DNA of 64,000 bases, from positions 62,001 to 126,000 of the forward strand of contig NZ_LS422986.1 in assembly GCF_900411375.1 (NCBI RefSeq). Reading direction: 5' to 3'. A program made the translations under genes and the position numbers. The first letter of the stretch is position 1. Each line of letters starts with the position of its first letter. This DNA comes from Lentilactobacillus raoultii (GTDB lineage Bacteria; Bacillota; Bacilli; Lactobacillales; Lactobacillaceae). The notes beneath the pieces were generated by a model that did not search any database, was not told where the DNA came from, and was given only the letters and a program-made list of their open reading frames with translations. Positions 41,932-50,672 of the stretch are shown here, piece after piece.

Positions 41932-43263
41932 TTATAGCTGGGCCCATGCGGAAGAACTGATTGATGGGAATAGGTAAACCAATCGGCCAAGTTCTTCAGG
42001 ACCAAACTTGAATTCAATAGCTGGTAATAACGTATTAATCACGTTATCCGCTTGCTCACTGACTTCAGTAACTCCAATTAGATGATGCTGTTTATCAAAA
42101 AATAGAGAGTTATCACCCATGGTTTCATTATCAACTTGACGATACCAGTCATCAGGCAAGTAGTTGGTTTCAACGTCATCTCCATTCTCCTTGGCTTCTT
42201 CTACGGAAACACCAGCTTTGGCAATTCTTGGAGAAGTAAAGACAACCGATGGGATAACCGGATAATGGATCGGCTCGCTGCTTTGACCCGAGAACCGCTT
42301 AAAAAGATAAGTTGACTCAAAGATCGCGGTGGGCGTTAACTTTGGTTGTGTTTTATCAATCACATCACCGGAAGCATAGATGTTGTCAACGTTGGTTTGA
42401 AGATAATCGTTCACCTCGACACCATTTTGATTATAGTGAACGCCCACTTCATCCAAACCGATGTTTTCAACATTTGGAATTCGACCAGTAGCGTCCAAAA
42501 TCCAGTCAACCGTTAGAGTATGATCATCACCATAGTGAACTTCAAATTGATCGCCGGATTTTTCAAACGCTGAAACGCCGGCATTTTTGATAAATTTGAC
42601 GCCCCGTTTTTCCAAATCCTTTACCACTTGAGCCACGTATGGATGATAGAATTTCCGCAATGCCCGATCATGATGCATCAAAACTGTCACTTCAGAACCA
42701 GCAGCATTGGCAATTGTCGCAAATTCCATACTGATGTAGCCTGAGCCCACAATTGCAATCCGTTTTGGCAACTCGGTCAGACTCATAAATGCCCGACTAT
42801 CATGTGCCAGTTCAGTGCCAGGGATATCTAATCGATGCGGCCGCAAACCAGTTGAAATCACAATGTTTTTCGCCGTCTTTGATTGGCCGTTAACTGTCAC
42901 GGTATGCCGATCTTTGAAGCTTCCTTTACCATGAATGACATCAATTCCGGAATCTTTAAGTAAGCCACCAATCATCCCAGGTAATCCCTTAATGACGTCT
43001 TGTTTGTGGGCTTCGCTTTTAGTCCAATTGATCGTCAAATTTCCTTCGACGACGCCTTGTAGTCGTTCAACCTCCCGGGTCAGTGCAACCGGCGCATCAA
43101 GGGTGATTTTAGCGTTACACCCATAGTTTGGACATGTACCGCCAATCATATCTTCTTCAATAATGCCTACTTTCACACCGGAATGGGCAAGTGGAATGGC
43201 ACCATCAAAAGTTCCGTGACCACTACCAAGATATAAAACATCGTAATCATACTGATTTGCCAT
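41932..43263 (-). CDS. Pyridine nucleotide-disulfide oxidoreductase (glutathione-reductase family)
   Basis: 443 residues from ATG 43263 after GGAGG. FAD motif DVLYLGSGHGTFDGA, redox disulfide GTCPNYGCNAK (about 43-53), NAD(P) motif RIAIVGSGYISMEFA (about 168-182), second FAD contact YASGDVI near residue 300. The sequence matches class I flavin disulfide reductases (glutathione or mercuric reductase, dihydrolipoamide dehydrogenase), but the C-terminal HPxxxE dimer motif reads HLIGVTEVSEQADN, unlike true glutathione reductase. Substrate unknown; a low-molecular-weight disulfide or metal is possible. Confidence 0.88.
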   Translation of the reverse strand: MANQYDYDVLYLGSGHGTFDGAIPLAHSGVKVGIIEEDMIGGTCPNYGCNAKITLDAPVALTREVERLQGVVEGNLTINWTKSEAHKQDVIKGLPGMIGGLLKDSGIDVIHGKGSFKDRHTVTVNGQSKTAKNIVISTGLRPHRLDIPGTELAHDSRAFMSLTELPKRIAIVGSGYISMEFATIANAAGSEVTVLMHHDRALRKFYHPYVAQVVKDLEKRGVKFIKNAGVSAFEKSGDQFEVHYGDDHTLTVDWILDATGRIPNVENIGLDEVGVHYNQNGVEVNDYLQTNVDNIYASGDVIDKTQPKLTPTAIFESTYLFKRFSGQSSEPIHYPVIPSVVFTSPRIAKAGVSVEEAKENGDDVETNYLPDDWYRQVDNETMGDNSLFFDKQHHLIGVTEVSEQADNVINTLLPAIEFKFGPEELGRLVYLFPSISSSAWAQL

Positions 43264-43558
43264 AAAAATTGCCTCCAGTTCACGAAATCGACTACTAAAA
43301 TAAGCAAAATTCATCATTTCATTGTACACAATTAGTCTCTGACTTCATTATAGCCCACACAAAGATGAGTTACAAAAACTAAGGTTGGGAATCAACAGGT
43401 AAATCGGTCAAAAACAGTTTACGTAAAGTGTTCAAAAGCCCTACCGATGCCAACTAAAAACTGATAGTTGCAATAAATAAGAGTACCTTCCATTTGATTT
43501 ACCCATAACTTAACTATATGATAATGTTGAAAATGATCGCTTATCGGGGGAAAATCAT
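43264..43558. other. Intergenic region without recognisable gene
   Basis: Nothing convincing is seen beyond the probable promoter of the flavoprotein gene. An open frame on the minus strand (43419-43616) lacks a ribosome site and overlaps a pseudogene. Confidence 0.5.
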
Positions 43559-43844
43559 ATGAAAAAACGTTTGAACTACTCTCAGTCATGGTTGGTTTAG
43601 TTGTCGATTCTACCATGATAAGTATTACAAAAGACTAATTTTTTTAAAGAAAGCGGCAAAGCATTTAGGACCCTATAGCCTGACAACTCCGCAAAGGATT
43701 GCCAAAATCAAGCAAACCTTGCTGGCTAAAGGCTTCACTAAAAGTAAACGTGACGCCATGCATGACTATGTGATTAGCATTTACATGTCTAACCCTAACG
43801 TTTTGTGGAAAGAGGTCACTTGGAGTCTAAGCAAGTCGTTGTGA
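43559..43844 (+). pseudogene. Decayed member of the secreted paralogous family
   Basis: GGGGGAAAATCAT precedes ATG 43559, opening MKK and, after a one-base shift, a signal-peptide-like FELLSVMVGLVVDST. Most of the protein is deleted. From about 43650 the frame reads TTPQRIAKIKQTLLAKGF and VISIYMSNPNV, matching the C-terminal parts of the 43927 gene (TATQRIANFEKYLNSIGY) and the 62799 gene (SINQRYTQIKQLLNANGY, IIGIYLSNKYL). Stop at 43844. It is a collapsed tandem copy directly before the intact gene. Confidence 0.65.
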
Positions 43845-43926
43845 CTTATGATCACAAACTTTTTAACCATTAAACTAAAAAACTCGTAAAATTGAGGTAG
43901 ATACAACTCGGGGGAGGAAAATAACA

Positions 43927-44748
43927 ATGTCTAACAAATTAATTAAGTTCGTCGCCAGTTGCATCCTGACAATTGGCATTGGGATCACCATTCAAGCAAA
44001 TCCGGTTCACGCCAATGTTTTATTTGGTGACTGGACTAATTTTCGTGATTCATGGATGGCTTATGGCATCAATCAAAAAACGGTTAAAGCCCACAATGCC
44101 TATATCTGGAATTTAAACCATACCAAACGGATTCATAATTTAAACAACTATAAAAATACGACTTGGTATACGATGATGGCCTTTACCCGAACCAAAAGTA
44201 ACAAAGGACCAATTTATTATAAAATTTCTAACGGCACTAATATCACCGGGGTCGTTTACAATAAATACCTCACCAAATATTACGCTGAAGAGCCCAAAAC
44301 CTTCCAAACAGATGATCAATACCTGCACTATCTGAAAACGGCCCCCTCACAAAAATTAGCGCGCGGTGTGATGCGTTTGTTTCCCAATAGTCACGTTAGT
44401 CTAAAGCTTTCACAGATTGCTTCAGATCAGTATGACTCAGGAAACGAAACCCTAGTAAATGCCGACTATACTGATGTTCAAACCACCATTTACCGAAACG
44501 CCTTTAGTGTTTTAGAAGCTTGGCTAACCAAGAAGACGGCTACTCAGCGAATTGCAAATTTTGAAAAATATTTAAATTCAATTGGTTACGACCAGGCTAA
44601 GCGAGCTTCGATGAGTGATTATCAACTGGGACTCTTTATTCGTGATAATGTTGGCATTGGACGGCCGTCAACTCAACTCCCAATTGAAAAAACAACCGAT
44701 GACGCTGCTTCCGTAAGTTATCAAGTTCTGTTAGCTAAAGAAAAATAA
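43927..44748 (+). CDS. Secreted protein, lactobacillar cell-surface paralog family, member 1
   Basis: 273 residues, ATG 43927 after GGGGGAGG. Signal peptide with hydrophobic core (about 8-24) and likely cleavage after PVHA. A repeated-type surface module follows: AYIWNLNHTKRIHNLNNY, TTWYTMMAF, IYYKISNGTNITGVVYNKYL, resembling GW-like modules in which a Trp/Tyr-rich strand ends in a G-x-V-W/Y-x-x-Y-L box. A conserved helical C-terminus comes next. Two intact paralogs (58932, 62799) and one remnant lie in this window. Function unknown; wall binding is inferred. Confidence 0.75.
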   Translation: MSNKLIKFVASCILTIGIGITIQANPVHANVLFGDWTNFRDSWMAYGINQKTVKAHNAYIWNLNHTKRIHNLNNYKNTTWYTMMAFTRTKSNKGPIYYKISNGTNITGVVYNKYLTKYYAEEPKTFQTDDQYLHYLKTAPSQKLARGVMRLFPNSHVSLKLSQIASDQYDSGNETLVNADYTDVQTTIYRNAFSVLEAWLTKKTATQRIANFEKYLNSIGYDQAKRASMSDYQLGLFIRDNVGIGRPSTQLPIEKTTDDAASVSYQVLLAKEK

Positions 44749-45096
44749 TGCTGATTCAATAGCTGCCAACTTAAAATACTGTGTAGTTTACCGATGTTTT
44801 AAACAGGTACTAAGCGGATCTTTTCTGATAGTACGTATTTGGGTCTAGGCAGCCAGTCATTTTTCCTGTATGATACATAGAAGGAGCTCCTTTCTGTATT
44901 TTTTGTTTTTCTTGGTCGATAAACAGCTTTACAGGTGGAATTCCTGTTTTTGTATTCTTTTTTAATTCTATTTTCTAGACTGCCGGAAAAATAGGCGGAT
45001 CAAAAACGGCAAATAATTCCGACAACCGTGAGGACGTTGCTGAAATCATTTGCTGTTTTTGGTTAATATAAATTCGAAATTGTGTACTGATCGACA
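44749..45096. other. Gene-poor stretch with a coding remnant on the minus strand
   Basis: Between about 44950 and 44815 the minus strand reads KTGIPPVKLFIDQEKQ, then MYHTGKMTGCLDPNTYY, and stops. It looks like the tail of a lost gene that I cannot name. An AAGGAGCTCC ribosome-like site precedes the internal ATG at about 44877, so a 22-residue peptide is formally possible. Nothing else is recognised. Confidence 0.35.
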
Positions 45097-45627
45097 CTAA
45101 ATTCTTTTCTTTAATCGCAGTTTTTTTGACACATACATGCCTAATCCAAAGATTATACCGGCTAAGATGACCGTCCAATAACTATGAAAAGATTGAAGGC
45201 CTTGAGTGAAGCTAATTCCGTCAAAGAACCAATCCAATCCTCTTTGGACAAACCACATGTATATTCCAAATTCGATTCCTGCTTTAATAGCCCACCATCT
45301 AATTCCCTTTAAAACCTGAGGATAATTCTCAGGAGAAACTTCTTTGTCATTTAAATGAAGTTTATTCGTGGCTGGCAGAATGTAGCCGGCGGTGAGAATA
45401 AGCGTAAACAAAATGTTTATAAATATAAAGCTAATCAAAACGTTTAATGGATGAGTTGTTGCAAGAAAAGCCATAACTATATTAGACACCAACATGTAGC
45501 CAAATGAAATCAGAAATGCATTATTTCCAATTCTATTAACTTGCTTACGCTGGTAATCATTTAACGGTGAATCTATACCATAGAAGCGCCTAATGATTTT
45601 TTCCCATAAACTTTCTTTTTGTTGCAT
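45097..45627 (-). CDS. DUF3278 family membrane protein
   Basis: 176 residues, ATG 45627 after AAGGAGG. N-terminal ESLWEKIIRRFYGIDSPLNDYQ and QVNRIGNNAFLIS are DUF3278 markers, and four membrane segments follow. In other lactobacilli this family sits behind an XRE regulator gene; here no such gene precedes it on the same strand, but three membrane-anchored XRE genes lie 1-4 kb away on the other strand. Function unknown. Confidence 0.8.
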   Translation of the reverse strand: MQQKESLWEKIIRRFYGIDSPLNDYQRKQVNRIGNNAFLISFGYMLVSNIVMAFLATTHPLNVLISFIFINILFTLILTAGYILPATNKLHLNDKEVSPENYPQVLKGIRWWAIKAGIEFGIYMWFVQRGLDWFFDGISFTQGLQSFHSYWTVILAGIIFGLGMYVSKKLRLKKRI

Positions 45628-45659
45628 GATTGATTTACCTCCTTGAAATTGCCATAACA

Positions 45660-45961
45660 GTTCGCTAGTTACCCACAGATTCCGGATCTTGCAAAGTCAT
45701 TTGTGCTTCAACATAATCATTAAACTAATCAGTTTTAACAAATCCATTAGTCGGATTTTAGCTCATCCTTTGCTCATACTCCGAATTGGTGATCTTAGTA
45801 ACTTTCGCCCTACAATTTACAGCTGCATTGTCTTCTGCTGAAGCAAGATAACCTGCTAGGGTAAAAGTCCGTTAAAAAAACAATTAGCCACTTAAAAACA
45901 ATCGCATGTGCTGCTTAATGTTGCTGTGAAGATTTTCTTTAGCTTTGTGTTCAACCTTCAT
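45660..45961 (-). pseudogene. Decayed small secreted-protein-like gene
   Basis: ATG 45961 follows AAAGGAGTGG and gives 25 codons (MKVEHKAKENLHSNIKQHM) before a stop. Downstream, in shifted frames, AGYLASAEDNAAVNCRAKVTK, key part AEDNAAVNCRAKVTKITNSEY, is readable and looks like a secreted-protein start. Several indels and stops make a functional product unlikely. The family is not recognised. Confidence 0.35.
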
Positions 45962-46058
45962 TATTAATCCACTCCTTTCAAAGTGCCTTTTGCAATCCGT
46001 TACACAAACACTGTTCGGTATAAGAATTTCTCTGGCTATTTGTTGTACTTTAATGCAC

Positions 46059-46349
46059 TTAAAACAATGCTCGAAAAACGCCTACTAAGAAAAGTGCCAG
46101 AAAACAACCTTGAATTACTGTAACGGATAATATTCCATCATATTTGCCAAGTTGATTGAATATTATCCCGTTAATGGATATGGAAAATGTTACGGCAAGA
46201 ATCAGCACCATAGTCAATCCAATTATTTCTAAAATATTATTTGGGACCCCAAGTGGAAGAATAATTCCCATAGACAACAAGCAGAACGCATCAATTAATC
46301 CCCAAATAAAAACCTGTTTCGCAGTTGGATGGATAAAGACTTTTTTCAT
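46059..46349 (-). CDS. Small membrane protein
   Basis: 96 residues, ATG 46349 after AAGGGGTG, with three hydrophobic segments (about 11-33, 40-63, 74-96). I do not recognise a family. The C-terminus ends inside the membrane (GVFRALF). It lies in a cluster of small membrane proteins beside XRE regulators. Confidence 0.6.
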   Translation of the reverse strand: MKKVFIHPTAKQVFIWGLIDAFCLLSMGIILPLGVPNNILEIIGLTMVLILAVTFSISINGIIFNQLGKYDGILSVTVIQGCFLALFLVGVFRALF

Positions 46350-46472
46350 AATATAGCCGCACCCCTTTACATAAAATTACTCCTACGCTGGTTTATCTTC
46401 TCTTGATTCAAACTCGCAAACGCCTTTCTTTGCACTCTTCTAGAGAATTATACGAGCCAACAAACTTGTTTA

Positions 46473-46691
46473 TTAATTTATCCCAGATATTAAAAACAAG
46501 CTGCAAATCAAAAGGCTCAATGAAGTAGTTATAAAGAACAGCCAAAATGCTACTGATGATTCAGGATCGATCAATGAATGACCTTTTGACTGTAAAAACG
46601 GAAATATATGATACCTTTGAATTAATTTCGTGTTTATATAATTCGCCAAGATAAGAAGTCCCATTGCAAAAACAAAAATTATGATAAACAT
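46473..46691 (-). CDS. Small membrane protein
   Basis: 72 residues with hydrophobic segments at about 1-17 and 49-70 and a charged middle containing QRYHIFPFLQSKG. Ribosome site is weak (GGAATG). No family recognised. It reads toward the 46059 gene, 120 bases away, and may be cotranscribed with it. Confidence 0.5.
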   Translation of the reverse strand: MFIIIFVFAMGLLILANYINTKLIQRYHIFPFLQSKGHSLIDPESSVAFWLFFITTSLSLLICSLFLISGIN

Positions 46692-46901
46692 AGCATCAAC
46701 ATTCCTTAATTAGCTTCTAACTTAATAGTCATCAATAACACCCAAATTTAATGGTGCCGTCCTTCGATCGATAAATTTAATTTACCCGACAATAACCAAA
46801 AAATCAACGATTCCTGTGTCTGTAATAACCAGACACTAGGTTTGACGGGGGCTTATATTTGTTACATAATTATAAAAAACCTGTTGTGAGAGGGATTTAA
46901 C

Positions 46902-47558
46902 GTGGATATTTCAGATAAACTAAGACAATACCGGAAACAAAATAATTTGACTCAAAAAGAGCTTGCTGACAAACTTCACCTATCTAGAAAGACAATTTCT
47001 GGATGGGAAAATGGTCGAGGTTACCCAGATATAAAAAGTATTACGCAATTAAGTGAAATATTTGGCGTTTCAGTTGATGATTTGTTAAAAGATGATAACC
47101 TGTTAGAGCACTATAATGAACAGAATAAACAGAGTGAGCGAGCAGAAAAGATAGTCAAAATTACATATTATTTGAATTTAACTTTAATCTTGATACTTTA
47201 TTGCAACCTGTTTGATCTCCTGATTATCAACACTTCTTTATTTTTACTTCTTTTACTTACAAATCTAGTGATATTCTTTTCAACCTATTCTGATTGGGAT
47301 AGGTTTAAGAAAAATAAGCGATCATTAAAGGCCGTAATTGCTTTTGTAGTGTTACTTATGGTCAATTCCAGCGTAGTGCCATTAAATAGCGAATTCTTTC
47401 GGTTACTTGCAGTTAATAACCAAGCGGAAAAATTGGGCGTTATCACGGGAGAGATTCTTATTATCTTACTTCTATCGATTTGCCTAACGCTAATTTTCTG
47501 TTTCTATCCTCGTAAACAACAGAGAAAAAGGAATTCTAACAATTCAGCTAAAAATTAG
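46902..47558 (+). CDS. Membrane-anchored XRE-family regulator, paralog 1
   Basis: 218 residues from GTG 46902 after GAGAGGGA. N-terminal XRE helix-turn-helix (LTQKELADKLHLSRKTISGWENGRGYPD; key part LADKLHLSRKTISGWENG, about 22-39), DDLLKDDNLLEHYNEQ linker, then four hydrophobic segments and a Lys/Arg-rich end. It combines a DNA-binding head with a membrane domain, so it may sense a membrane signal such as a peptide or envelope stress. Two further paralogs lie downstream in the same direction. Confidence 0.85.
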   Translation: MDISDKLRQYRKQNNLTQKELADKLHLSRKTISGWENGRGYPDIKSITQLSEIFGVSVDDLLKDDNLLEHYNEQNKQSERAEKIVKITYYLNLTLILILYCNLFDLLIINTSLFLLLLLTNLVIFFSTYSDWDRFKKNKRSLKAVIAFVVLLMVNSSVVPLNSEFFRLLAVNNQAEKLGVITGEILIILLLSICLTLIFCFYPRKQQRKRNSNNSAKN

Positions 47559-47674
47559 TGTTGAAATAACTTGGTTAAAAGAGGCCTTTAATTTTCAAAC
47601 TCCTTAAAGCAGGCTAGGTAACTGTGCACCAGCAGCTGAATAATATTTTTCTTCTCCAATTTCTTTTTAATCCC

Positions 47675-47782
47675 TTACGTATTGCTACAAAGTGATTTTA
47701 AAGAAATAGGAAAATTTGAAGGATTTGGCTTACCAATACAATCAGAAGCCAGGTTCTCTTCACGTAAACCATCAAAATTCAT
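47675..47782 (-). CDS. Possible 35-aa small protein
   Basis: ATG 47782 follows AAAGGGGAAG at good spacing and stays open for 35 codons (MNFDGLREENLASDCIG). No family or hydrophobic segment is recognised. It could equally be the 5' remnant of a longer gene. Confidence 0.25.
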   Translation of the reverse strand: MNFDGLREENLASDCIGKPNPSNFPISLKSLCSNT

Positions 47783-47934
47783 AAATGACACTTCCCCTTT
47801 CAAATTAGCGCTATCCATTTATCAACAGTTTCGCGAAAACTAATTGACGATCATAGTATCTCCCCATATCGCCAAAAAGGCTAGCTAATAACAATAGACA
47901 TTGATAAATTAGGCTTCGCTACAAAGATTAGACA

Positions 47935-48081
47935 TTAGATGTTGTCTTTTAAATATCGGAAACTGGTTTCCGTTCCGGTTACCATTATTAGTTTGCCGTC
48001 CATGTCGACCTTTGATTAATAAATTACTTTATTCGAATTATTAAGTTTCACTACTGTGCCATAAATTTGATAATTAAACAT
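47935..48081 (-). pseudogene. Small gene with an internal stop
   Basis: ATG 48081 follows AGAGAGA. The frame reads MFNYQIYGTVVKLNNSNKVIY, key part YQIYGTVVKLNNSNKVIY, meets TAA, then continues VDMDGKLIMVTGTETSFRYL and KDNI to a second stop at 47935. Total 49 codons with one nonsense codon. The product is unknown. Together with the small frame at 47675 this covers what I can see in the gap 47559-48209. Confidence 0.35.
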
Positions 48082-48209
48082 TCTCTCTTTTATTTGAATA
48101 TAATTAGCGAAAATATCTAATCTATTCATAATTTGGTGCGACACGATGCAACGTTATGATTTATAATTAATTTATAAAGAGCTAATTCTTATTTTATGGG
48201 GTGATAACT

Positions 48210-48842
48210 ATGGGCGATTTAGCAAATAAACTAAAAAGATATCGTGCAAAAAAGGGATTAACTCAAGCCGCATTAGCAGAAAAATTATCAATTTCCAGAA
48301 AAACTGTTTCGAGTTGGGAAAATGGCCATAGTTTCCCCAAGTTTTCGACTATTATTCAGCTAAGCAAAGTTTTTGGAATTAAAGTTGACGATCTTCTAAA
48401 GGGTGATGAAAAAGTAATTGAGCACTTTAACAAACAGGATAAGCAAGTAAGAAAAGATAAAAGAATTTTAAAAGTGTGTTATTACCTAAACACCTTCTTG
48501 CTAATCCTAAGCTACGTTAATATGTTCAAACCCTTTGGATTCCACAGTTCATTAATCTCTTTAACCCTAATTGGCAATATGATCATCTTCTTTTCACAAT
48601 ATTCAAATTGGAAACTTTTTAAAAAGAAAGAACAACTAACTAGACTTGTTATTGGTTTTTTCCTATTTTTATTCTTAAACTCCACTACCATGATATTCAA
48701 TGTTAGTTTTCAAAGAACCTTAGTTCCGGGTGATGCTATTGCAATTATTGGTGCATCAAGCGGTGAGTTTACCTTAATTCTATTTATTACCATTAGCTGG
48801 ACATTGGCCGTCTTTTTTCGATCTGCTAAAAAGAACAAATAA
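48210..48842 (+). CDS. Membrane-anchored XRE-family regulator, paralog 2
   Basis: 210 residues from ATG 48210, eight bases after ATGGGGTG; a GTG at 48201 overlaps that site. XRE head (LTQAALAEKLSISRKTVSSW), DDLLKGDEKVIEHFNKQDKQ linker, and four hydrophobic segments. It is closest to paralog 3: both share NMFKPFGFH/DMFRPFGFH and AxxGEFTLILFIT/AAAEEFILILFIT. Encoded alone with its own leader. Likely a local regulator of adjacent membrane-protein genes; target unknown. Confidence 0.85.
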   Translation: MGDLANKLKRYRAKKGLTQAALAEKLSISRKTVSSWENGHSFPKFSTIIQLSKVFGIKVDDLLKGDEKVIEHFNKQDKQVRKDKRILKVCYYLNTFLLILSYVNMFKPFGFHSSLISLTLIGNMIIFFSQYSNWKLFKKKEQLTRLVIGFFLFLFLNSTTMIFNVSFQRTLVPGDAIAIIGASSGEFTLILFITISWTLAVFFRSAKKNK

Positions 48843-49082
48843 CATTATTAAAACATTAAGTTTCTGTCTGATTCTATACACAAGTTTACTTAAAAGGGCT
48901 CCTTTAAAATAAACATGAACATTTAAAACTTAAGATGTCACTGAATTTTCCTACAAAGATCAAACAACAAAAAGTACTATATGGATTTTTCAGTTTTCGA
49001 TTAAGGTTTGCAAAACAGGAAACCCCAAACTGTATATTTAACATGTTCTACCACAACACTATTTATTATGAAGGTGGCAGTT

Positions 49083-49730
49083 ATGACCGAATTATCAAAC
49101 AAAATAAAACAATATCGCAAAGAGAAACATTTAACTCAAAAAGACTTGGCTGAAAAAATGTTTGTTTCTAGAAAACTAATTTCAAGCTGGGAAAATGGGC
49201 ACAGTTTCCCAGACTTCCAAGCTATGATTCGATTAAGTGAAATCTTTCAGATTAAAATTGATGACCTTTTAAAAAATGATAATAAAGTAATTGAGCATTT
49301 TGATGAACAAGACGAACAGGCAAAAAAGGATAGACACACTTTGCATATCTGTTATAACTTAAACTTTTTGTTTTTAGTTTTGTCTTATATTGATATGTTC
49401 AGACCCTTTGGATTCCATGCATCAATAATTCCTCTAAGTCTAATTATCAATATGTTTGTCTTCTTTTCCCATTACTCAGATTGGGATTCTTTTAAAAAAA
49501 GTCGAAAAGTAGTTTTATCCATCATCACTTTTATTGTATTTTTGTTGATGAACACATACTCAATGGCTCTTAACTTTAATTTTCAAAAATCTTTAAATCC
49601 TAACGACGTCATTGGAACCTTCGGAGCTGCAGCAGAGGAGTTCATACTGATCCTATTTATCACCTTTAGCATAACTTTAGCGATTTTCTTTCACCCCGCT
49701 AAGGAAAAACGACAACGCAAAAATAAATGA
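49083..49730 (+). CDS. Membrane-anchored XRE-family regulator, paralog 3
   Basis: 215 residues from ATG 49083, eight bases after GAAGGTGG; an in-frame extension to 49008 has no paralog counterpart. XRE head LTQKDLAEKMFVSRKLISSWENG, key part LAEKMFVSRKLISSWENG, then NNKVIEHFDEQDEQ and four membrane segments with a basic tail. Similar length and layout to the two upstream genes show tandem duplication. A hairpin at 49770 follows. Confidence 0.85.
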   Translation: MTELSNKIKQYRKEKHLTQKDLAEKMFVSRKLISSWENGHSFPDFQAMIRLSEIFQIKIDDLLKNDNKVIEHFDEQDEQAKKDRHTLHICYNLNFLFLVLSYIDMFRPFGFHASIIPLSLIINMFVFFSHYSDWDSFKKSRKVVLSIITFIVFLLMNTYSMALNFNFQKSLNPNDVIGTFGAAAEEFILILFITFSITLAIFFHPAKEKRQRKNK

Positions 49731-49769
49731 TTCCGATTGACGATGAATTAATATTGTGCAAAAACACAA

Positions 49770-49806
49770 AGCGACATGGCCTGCAAAATATCAAGGTCAT
49801 GTCGCT
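49770..49806 (+). terminator. Hairpin between XRE paralog 3 and the glpQ gene
   Basis: AGCGACATGGCC and GGTCATGTCGCT form an 11-bp stem over a 13-base loop, followed by AAAA; on the minus strand it is followed by T residues and may end the ugp-glpQ operon transcript. Confidence 0.6.
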
Positions 49807-49901
49807 AAAAATACATAAGAATTTGTTTAATCCGTTTCTATCATTAAGCTGTTTTAGGCCATTTTGACAGATAACCGATTATTGAATTAATCGTCTAATT
49901 G

Positions 49902-50594
49902 CTAAACCAACACGCTGGACTTAACATTCTTAGCCATTTCGAAATTATCGGTGATGATCCCCGCCACATGGTCCGCTAACAAAGCGCGTTGCTTCTTGGG
50001 ATCATCGATTGTCCAGATCCGCTCTTTAATGTTTCGCAATGGCTGATAATGACTGAGATGTAATCCTGCCAAGTGAGCCTCAATCATTAAATCACGGGGA
50101 TGTTTCAAAATGTGATTGGATAACAGGCAATATTGCTGACTGGGATCTACCCGGTAAGCATCCTTTAGTGTCTGCAATGAAAATGACGAGTAAATCACTG
50201 GGTGAGCCAAATTATATTCTTTGACCATGTCCAAAACAATCCGCTCGATGTTTGGATAGTGAATCTTGTTGGTCTTGAATTCCAAATTTAGGTAAACTGG
50301 TTTTTGACTCACCAGCGATAGCAAGTCCCTCAAACTGGGGATCGTTTCACCATTTCGTAACTGAAACTGTTGTAATTGTTGATACGTGTAATCCCGAATC
50401 TTCCCCCGACCGTTAGTGGTTCGGTTAATTTTTTCATCATGCATAATTACCGGGATGTTGTCCTTAGTTAGGTGAACATCAAATTCCAACCCATCAACAC
50501 CATGCTCAACTGCATAAGCGAACCCACTTAACGAATTTTCCGGAAACTTGTATGGATAACCACGATGCCCAAAAATCAACGTTTCATTTGTCAT
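49902..50594 (-). CDS. Glycerophosphodiester phosphodiesterase
   Basis: 230 residues from ATG 50594 after AAAAAGGAG. The GDPD signature is intact: FGHRGYPYKFPENSL with the catalytic His (about 8), GVDGLEFDVHLTKD with Glu/Asp metal ligands, and PVIMHDEKINRTTNG with the second catalytic His. No signal peptide, so it is a cytoplasmic UgpQ-type enzyme. It hydrolyses imported glycerophosphodiesters to glycerol-3-phosphate and an alcohol. It is the last gene behind ugpCAEB, fitting a phosphate-scavenging operon. Confidence 0.93.
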   Translation of the reverse strand: MTNETLIFGHRGYPYKFPENSLSGFAYAVEHGVDGLEFDVHLTKDNIPVIMHDEKINRTTNGRGKIRDYTYQQLQQFQLRNGETIPSLRDLLSLVSQKPVYLNLEFKTNKIHYPNIERIVLDMVKEYNLAHPVIYSSFSLQTLKDAYRVDPSQQYCLLSNHILKHPRDLMIEAHLAGLHLSHYQPLRNIKERIWTIDDPKKQRALLADHVAGIITDNFEMAKNVKSSVLV

Positions 50595-50644
50595 TTTGAG
50601 GATACTCCTTTTTAAAATCAACCCTTAATCAAATTCTCTCATTT

Positions 50645-50672
50645 AATCGCTTTTGTCCGCTCACTTGCTCAC
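50645..50672 (-). repeat. Remnant of structured repeat H
   Basis: Minus strand GTGAGCAAGTGAGCGGACAA followed by AAGCGATT equals the 5' boundary of the repeats at 29900 and 24183; the hairpin itself is missing. It lies between ugpB and the phosphodiesterase gene. Confidence 0.6.

Noticed and set aside
43419-43616. Minus-strand 65-codon frame.
   Set aside because: No ribosome site, no recognisable product, and it overlaps the start of a secreted-protein remnant.
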